From Monodelphis domestica (lineage: Eukaryota > Chordata > Mammalia > Didelphimorphia > Didelphidae), in contig NC_077231.1 in NCBI RefSeq assembly GCF_027887165.1, positions 128,211,987 to 128,275,986 of the forward strand: 64,000 bases of DNA, written 5' to 3'. The notes below the pieces were generated by a model, which was not told where the DNA came from, made no database searches, and saw nothing but the letters and a program-made list of their open reading frames with translations. How positions within the stretch are numbered: position 1 is the stretch's first letter; each line of letters begins with the position of its first letter. A program made the position numbers and the translations under genes. Positions 59,415 through 64,000 of this stretch are shown in pieces.

Positions 59415-60880
59415 CCCTATTGCAAATGATCTTCAAAATCCCCAAATAAATCCTGATTTACATTAAAATACAATTGCTAAATGTTTGGCAAATTAAATAA
59501 AATGTGTTAAAATAAAGGTAATGCTAATTTGTGGTTTTCTAAATCATACTGTTATTATCCAAAAATGCCACCTGCTATTTTGAATCTTTATACCATTTTT
59601 CCTATATATTATTTGTAAAAGTTAAAATTAGATCTCAATAAATAAAATATTATATTTAAGGGATTAATGATCATTAGAAATCAAGAAACAAAGATTATAC
59701 AAAATAAAGATCATGTGCCCATGGCCAATTAGCCATTTCAAAATCCCCACTAAGGACTGTCATGCTCGCCAATTGGACAAAAAGAGGCCATTACCTTTCA
59801 TGTCCTTGCCTAACATCCCCTGTCTACAGTAAGTATGTAACAACAGGAAATCAGTGTGCTCACAGGAAATGTAGTTCTTTTTAGGGTAATAGATTTTCAA
59901 TTATACATATTACAATTTCCTGATTACATGGTTCCCTACTTCTATCTCTTTTTCTTCAGAATTGAAGCAGAAAGATAATTTATACTTAGATGTAGTATTT
60001 TTAAGTGTAGATTGTATAGTCAGGTGAAAAATTATTGAATACATTTGGAAAAGTAGACTGGACCTTGAGAAAGAGTTAAGATTGACAAAGTAAATTAAGT
60101 AATGAAATTTTTTTCCTTTAAATATTGTTATTTGAATACAAAAATTGCACTTTATAATTCCCTATTACCTGAGTGAGTATAATTAATTATATAATTACTT
60201 AAGTGAATATTAATTTTTACTATAAGCAAGGTACTACTATTATAATATGTGATAGATTATTTTATACAACATACTGTAAACATTGAAAAACACAGAACCA
60301 TCAAGTAGTTAGAAAGAATAAGTTTTTAAAAAGGACAAGAGAGACAATGCTCTATCAGTCATTATACACAGTCACATACAAAAAACAACTAAGATAAGCT
60401 CTAGGACTCTGGGGGTATTGTCTCTGGGAAAATGTACCTTGAAATGGATTTTCCAAAGAGCTAAACAAAACTTGGGATCTTACATACCTTTTGAGAAATG
60501 AAGAACAATGATTGGCTTATATGGAGACCAGAAAAGGAAAATTCCAGCCAGCAGTTGGACTACCTGGGAAAGGTTTAAATATAATGGAAGAAATTATTAA
60601 GAGAAAAGACTATTTAAGATTTTAATGTATCATTCACATTCTGGTAACTATTGTCTCAGAGTTCTCCTCTCATTCTACTTCATCTAAAATCTCCCTCTCC
60701 TTCTCAAATGCCAACTCATATGGTGCCAATCAGAGCTGGAGGAAATAACATAACTCCAAGAGTTTCCTAGTATATTGAAGTTAAAATAAATAAATAAAAC
60801 AGAATAAAATTTCCTTTGTAGTTTTTAAAGAACTTCCTTATTTTCTAGTTTCTAAAGCTTTACATGTCACATCAGTCATG
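59415..60880. other. AT-rich sequence without recognised features
   Basis: No gene seen. The segment 59700-59890 is more GC-rich with phrases such as 'catggccaattagccatttc', which could be part of an LTR or other repeat, but I cannot identify it. Confidence 0.45.
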
Positions 60881-60884
60881 TAGT

Positions 60885-61312
60885 ACATGATCTAAGGACA
60901 CTTGGCTTCCTTGCTATACATCACACAAGACAAATCTCTCTACCAAGTTCCAGTATTTTCACTGGCTCTCTCCCATTCTTGGAATTCTCTCCCACCTCAT
61001 TTCAATATCTTGGCTTCCTTGGTCTCCTTCAAATCCTATGTAATCTTTAAAGGGTTTTTCCAGTCAGTCTCTATTAACTTTAATATCTTCCTTTGGGATT
61101 TATCTTCAATTTAGTATATAGATTTATAGATGAAAGATGATAGTTGGATATCTACAGATGGATATTTAGACATATATAGATAGAACATTTTTTGCATGGC
61201 TTTTTGTATGTTGAAGTCTTTGAGAACAAGAATTGTTTTGTGCTTTTATTTGTATTCTCAGCACTTAGAACAATATGCTCTACTTAATAAATGCTTGCTA
61301 ACATGATTTAAA
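60885..61312 (+). mobile_element. CR1/L3 LINE, 3' end
   Basis: The last part of the ORF ('LASLLYITQDKSLYQVPVFSLALSHSWNSLP' from about 60900) resembles the C-terminus of CR1/L3 ORF2. It is followed by the 3' UTR: 'ttgaagtctttgagaacaag', 'ttgttttgtgcttttatttg', 'ctcagcacttagaacaatat' and 'taataaatgcttgctaacat' at the end. It is a typical end of this family, old and about as diverged as the antisense copy at 24925-25520. Confidence 0.75.
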
Positions 61313-61614
61313 GAGAGAAAGGAAAAGATAAGTAAATTAATAACAATCTGTAGTACAAAAGCATGTAGGGAAAGTGCACACAAATGGTAACAGAAGAGCA
61401 GAATGGAGAATTTGTGAATATTTTCATGAGAACAATTTAAAGTAAAACTGATCATAAATGCAAAAAAAAAATCTGCAAAGTAAAAGGACATGAAAAACTA
61501 CTAAAAATAAAATAAATGGAAGTCGTATTACCCCAAAAGATGGAGTATAAACATATTGTACAGTTCCTATTAACAAAACAGCAACAAATTGAAAGAAGAA
61601 TTTTGCATTGGAGG
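61313..61614. other. A-rich sequence without recognised features
   Basis: About 300 bases between the CR1/L3 end and the MIR with nothing recognisable. Confidence 0.45.
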
Positions 61615-61852
61615 TGATAACAATAACAATACTATGTAGCTTTTCCTATGTACCAGGCTTAGTGCTAAGCACATTACACAACAACCCTGGGGGAGGGGGG
61701 GTAGTTACTATTAATCATCTCCATTTAATCAATGAGGAAACTGGGGCAGACAGGGCTAAGTAACTTTTCCAGGGTCATATAGCTAGTACATATCTAAGGC
61801 CTGATTTAAACTCAGGAAGCTTCCTCTAATCACTGTGCTGCCTAGCAGCCAA
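61615..61852 (-). repeat. MIR, near full length, antisense
   Basis: In reverse orientation, all MIR blocks are in order: 'atgtaccaggcttagtgcta', 'acattacacaacaaccctgg', 'atctccatttaatcaatgag', 'gtaacttttccagggtcata', 'agctagtacatatctaaggc' and 'ctaatcactgtgctgcctag'. It is well preserved for a MIR. Confidence 0.82.
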
Positions 61853-61854
61853 GC

Positions 61855-62885
61855 TGAACAATAAGAACGCATATAAAAAGGGAGAAGTGAAATAGAATTT
61901 GGAGGATAATTTGTGATGTTGTCCAAAAATTTCAATGAAAAGAAAAAAAGGGAAAATACTCAGGGAAAAAGCCTACAAGTGAGGTAGGGAGTTGGAAAAG
62001 GCAGTGATTTCAACAATGATAGGGTATAAAGAAGAGAATGATCTCTATTCAGTGATGACAAGGGGTCAATTTGCAAAAAAAAAATAAAAATTCTCATTGA
62101 GCTAGAGATGTATTCTGTAATAAAAGGATATTTTAAAATCAGTCTTTTCTTCAGGGATTTGGTTAAGTTAAGTGCTTCCTCTGGGATAATGCCATACATT
62201 AATAGTCAATACTTTGCCTCAATATCAGCAAATTAGAATATGAAAGGGTGGTCAGGAGGGGATCCAAATAAGAGTATCATGACAAATAGGAAAGAAAATC
62301 ACTACAGGGATAACAGGAGGTGAAATTGGATTATATGATCACACAAAGAAATTTCTACCATGGTACAATAAATCATTTTCCTCTACTCCCCATTAAAATT
62401 GAGAGTCCTAAGAGTAGAGACGAACAAAAAAGATGGAAGAGAAAGGAGAAAATCTAAAAATGTATATATAATTCATGACAGAAAATTTTTGGAAGACATA
62501 ATTCAAACTTTGTGTTTTAAGAGCTTTAACTTTATGAAGCACGTGTAGTTAAAGAAGGAATAAATAAATTGTTCATGCATCAAAAAACAAAATTAAGATT
62601 AAACTAAAATGGGGAAATAAAAAAGGTAAATAAATAATTTAGAAAAAAAACTTACCTAAGAAGGAGGGAAGAAGAAAGGTTTTTCAGTAAACTAATTTAT
62701 AGAGGTACATAAAAAGAGAGGGGAAGAAGAGAGAAGAGAAGAAATAAGTAAAGAAATTTTAATCAATAAATAGAATAATATTCCTAAACTAGGAAAAGTG
62801 TTTAAAATTAGAAAGGGTAGTAGTGTTGAGGGTGGGGGAATAGAATCTGGGGGAATATAACTGCCCTAAAGTACATTAACCAAAA
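61855..62885. other. A-rich sequence without recognised features
   Basis: Only low-complexity A/G-rich runs (for example 62640-62760) and short frames. No nameable element. Confidence 0.45.
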
Positions 62886-62889
62886 ACAA

Positions 62890-63440
62890 TTTTAGGACTG
62901 AAATATTGTCTTAAAATTAAGGGAGAAAGGAAATCATATTTAAACCCCAATATTAAAGGCACAATTGGAATAAAATGTATTACAGTACAAATTAATAAAA
63001 ATGTCAGGTTAGATCTAAAAGGAAAAGCCCATGGCCTTTTGTTTATTGCAGGAAAAAAAACATATAAAATCATACTTAAGGAGAATATAAATGAAGATTT
63101 TAAACAAAATTTACCACATATCAATTGAATTCAGAAAAGCAGGACATAGAGATAAATGACTTATATTTTACTAAAAGGAATCATAAGCCACAAATTAATA
63201 TTACAATTAAACTCAGATGATCCCAAAGCTATGATATCTAAATTCATAATGTAAAAATAACTACAAAAATAGAAACTAGAAAAATATAAATATATTGCAG
63301 TAATGGTAAGACTTCAATAATCCATCCTTCAGAATAAATCCTAAAAAAATAAACAAAAAGGAAAATGTAAAACTGAACTGCTAGTGAAACTAAACACAAT
63401 GATATGGAACCTTCTGAATGAAAATCCTAAACAAAATACA
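62890..63440 (+). mobile_element. Old L1 endonuclease-region fragment
   Basis: Decayed sense homology to the L1 endonuclease region: 'YFTKRNHKPQINITIKLR..DPKAMISKFI' at about 63165-63250 (compare 'YILLKGx.. SILNxYAPNxxASKFI'). About 80 bases later comes 'INPKKINKKENV' (compare 'DKSxRKINKKE'), the segment after the catalytic Asp block. The left limit is uncertain. Confidence 0.5.
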
Positions 63441-63524
63441 TATATTTCATTACTTCATGCAACTTTTTGTTTGTTTTCATCAAAATGATTATTGAATATT
63501 TGCCAGTACTCTCTCTTTTCTTAA

Positions 63525-64000
63525 AAATTAACTTATTTAGTCAATTTAGAACATTATTCCTTGGTTTCAAGAATCATATTATTTCCCTCCCTCCCCTTCC
63601 CCCACTCTTCCCATAGCTGATGGACAATTTCCTTGGGTATTACATGTGTCCTTGATCAGAACCCATTTCCATGTTGTTGGTGTTTGCATTAGGATGTTCA
63701 TTTAGAGTCTATATCCCCAATCATATGCCCTTGACCCATGTAATCAAGCAGTTATTTTTCTTCTGTGTTTTTACTCCCAGAGTTTTTCCTCTGATGTGAA
63801 TAGTATTCTTTCCCATAGATCCCTCCAACTTGTTCAGAATCACTGCATTGCCACTAATAGAGAAGTCTATTGCATTTGATTGTGCCACAGTATATCAGCC
63901 TCTGTGTACATTGTTCTCCTGGTTCTGCTCCTTTCGCTCTGCATCACTTCCTGGAGGTTGTTCCAGTCTCCATGGAATTCCTCCACTTTATTATTCCTTT
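63525..64000 (-). mobile_element. L1 3' end, antisense, running off the right edge
   Basis: The reverse complement of the same 3' UTR and ORF2 end seen at 1660-2075 and 40190-40640. Sense phrases include 'gaggaattccatggagactg', 'aggaactgatgcagagcgaa'-like and 'attctgaacaagttggaggg'. The C-rich patch at 63580-63605 corresponds to the G-rich block of the family's 3' UTR. It is little diverged, so probably a recent insertion. The element continues beyond 64000. Confidence 0.88.

Overview
This window is a gene-poor, AT-rich stretch of mammalian nuclear DNA, almost certainly from a marsupial. The evidence is the marsupial type of LINE-1 (ORF2 with FADD at the reverse-transcriptase active site and a conserved C-terminal Cys/His segment), tRNA-headed marsupial SINEs, older MIR and CR1/L3 elements, and class I (gamma-type) endogenous retrovirus fossils with a shared LTR 3' end. 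I find no intact host protein gene, no RNA gene, no CRISPR array and no prokaryotic feature. The only host-derived coding sequence I recognise is a processed pseudogene of HNRNPH1/H2 at about 13.4-15.4 kb.

Layout. 1-2.1 kb: 3' half of a fairly young L1. 2.1-12.7 kb: old L1 fragments on both strands, SINE and MIR copies, and a Tc1-like transposase remnant at 9.77-9.95 kb. 13.4-15.4 kb: HNRNPH retropseudogene. 15.6-22.4 kb: decayed L1 copies, including two L1 pieces lying head to head at 21.55 kb. 22.9-23.6 kb: a pure (AT)59 tract and a compound microsatellite. 23.7-25.5 kb: antisense solo LTR, a SINE with target-site duplication, and a CR1/L3 3' end. 25.7-40.7 kb: a stack of three L1 copies in the same orientation, each retaining 5' sequence, interrupted by two antisense LTRs, a small ERV with both LTRs, and a further solo LTR. 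40.7-47.3 kb: an L1 holding a class I ERV (pol, 3' internal region, 3' LTR) and a second solo LTR. 48-51.5 kb: another 5'-retaining, 3'-less L1. 51.6-64 kb: old LINE remnants, an LTR-like stretch, a short GC-rich patch with a retroviral gag fossil, a CR1/L3 3' end, a MIR, and at the right edge the 3' end of a young L1 on the minus strand.

The window records a history of insertions rather than a working pathway. L1 copies supplied both the machinery for the SINEs and the processed pseudogene and the landing sites for most LTR elements. Two LTR insertions have readable 4-bp target duplications (aggg and aagc), as expected for class I retroviruses. I found no convincing new biological system. 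The points most worth a second look are the tandem L1s that keep 5' ends but lack 3' ends, two ERVs that share a 3' internal region but carry different LTRs, the GC-rich gag fossil, and one unassigned segment at 10.8-11.3 kb. All family assignments come from reading the sequence and from memory of repeat families; no database search was run.
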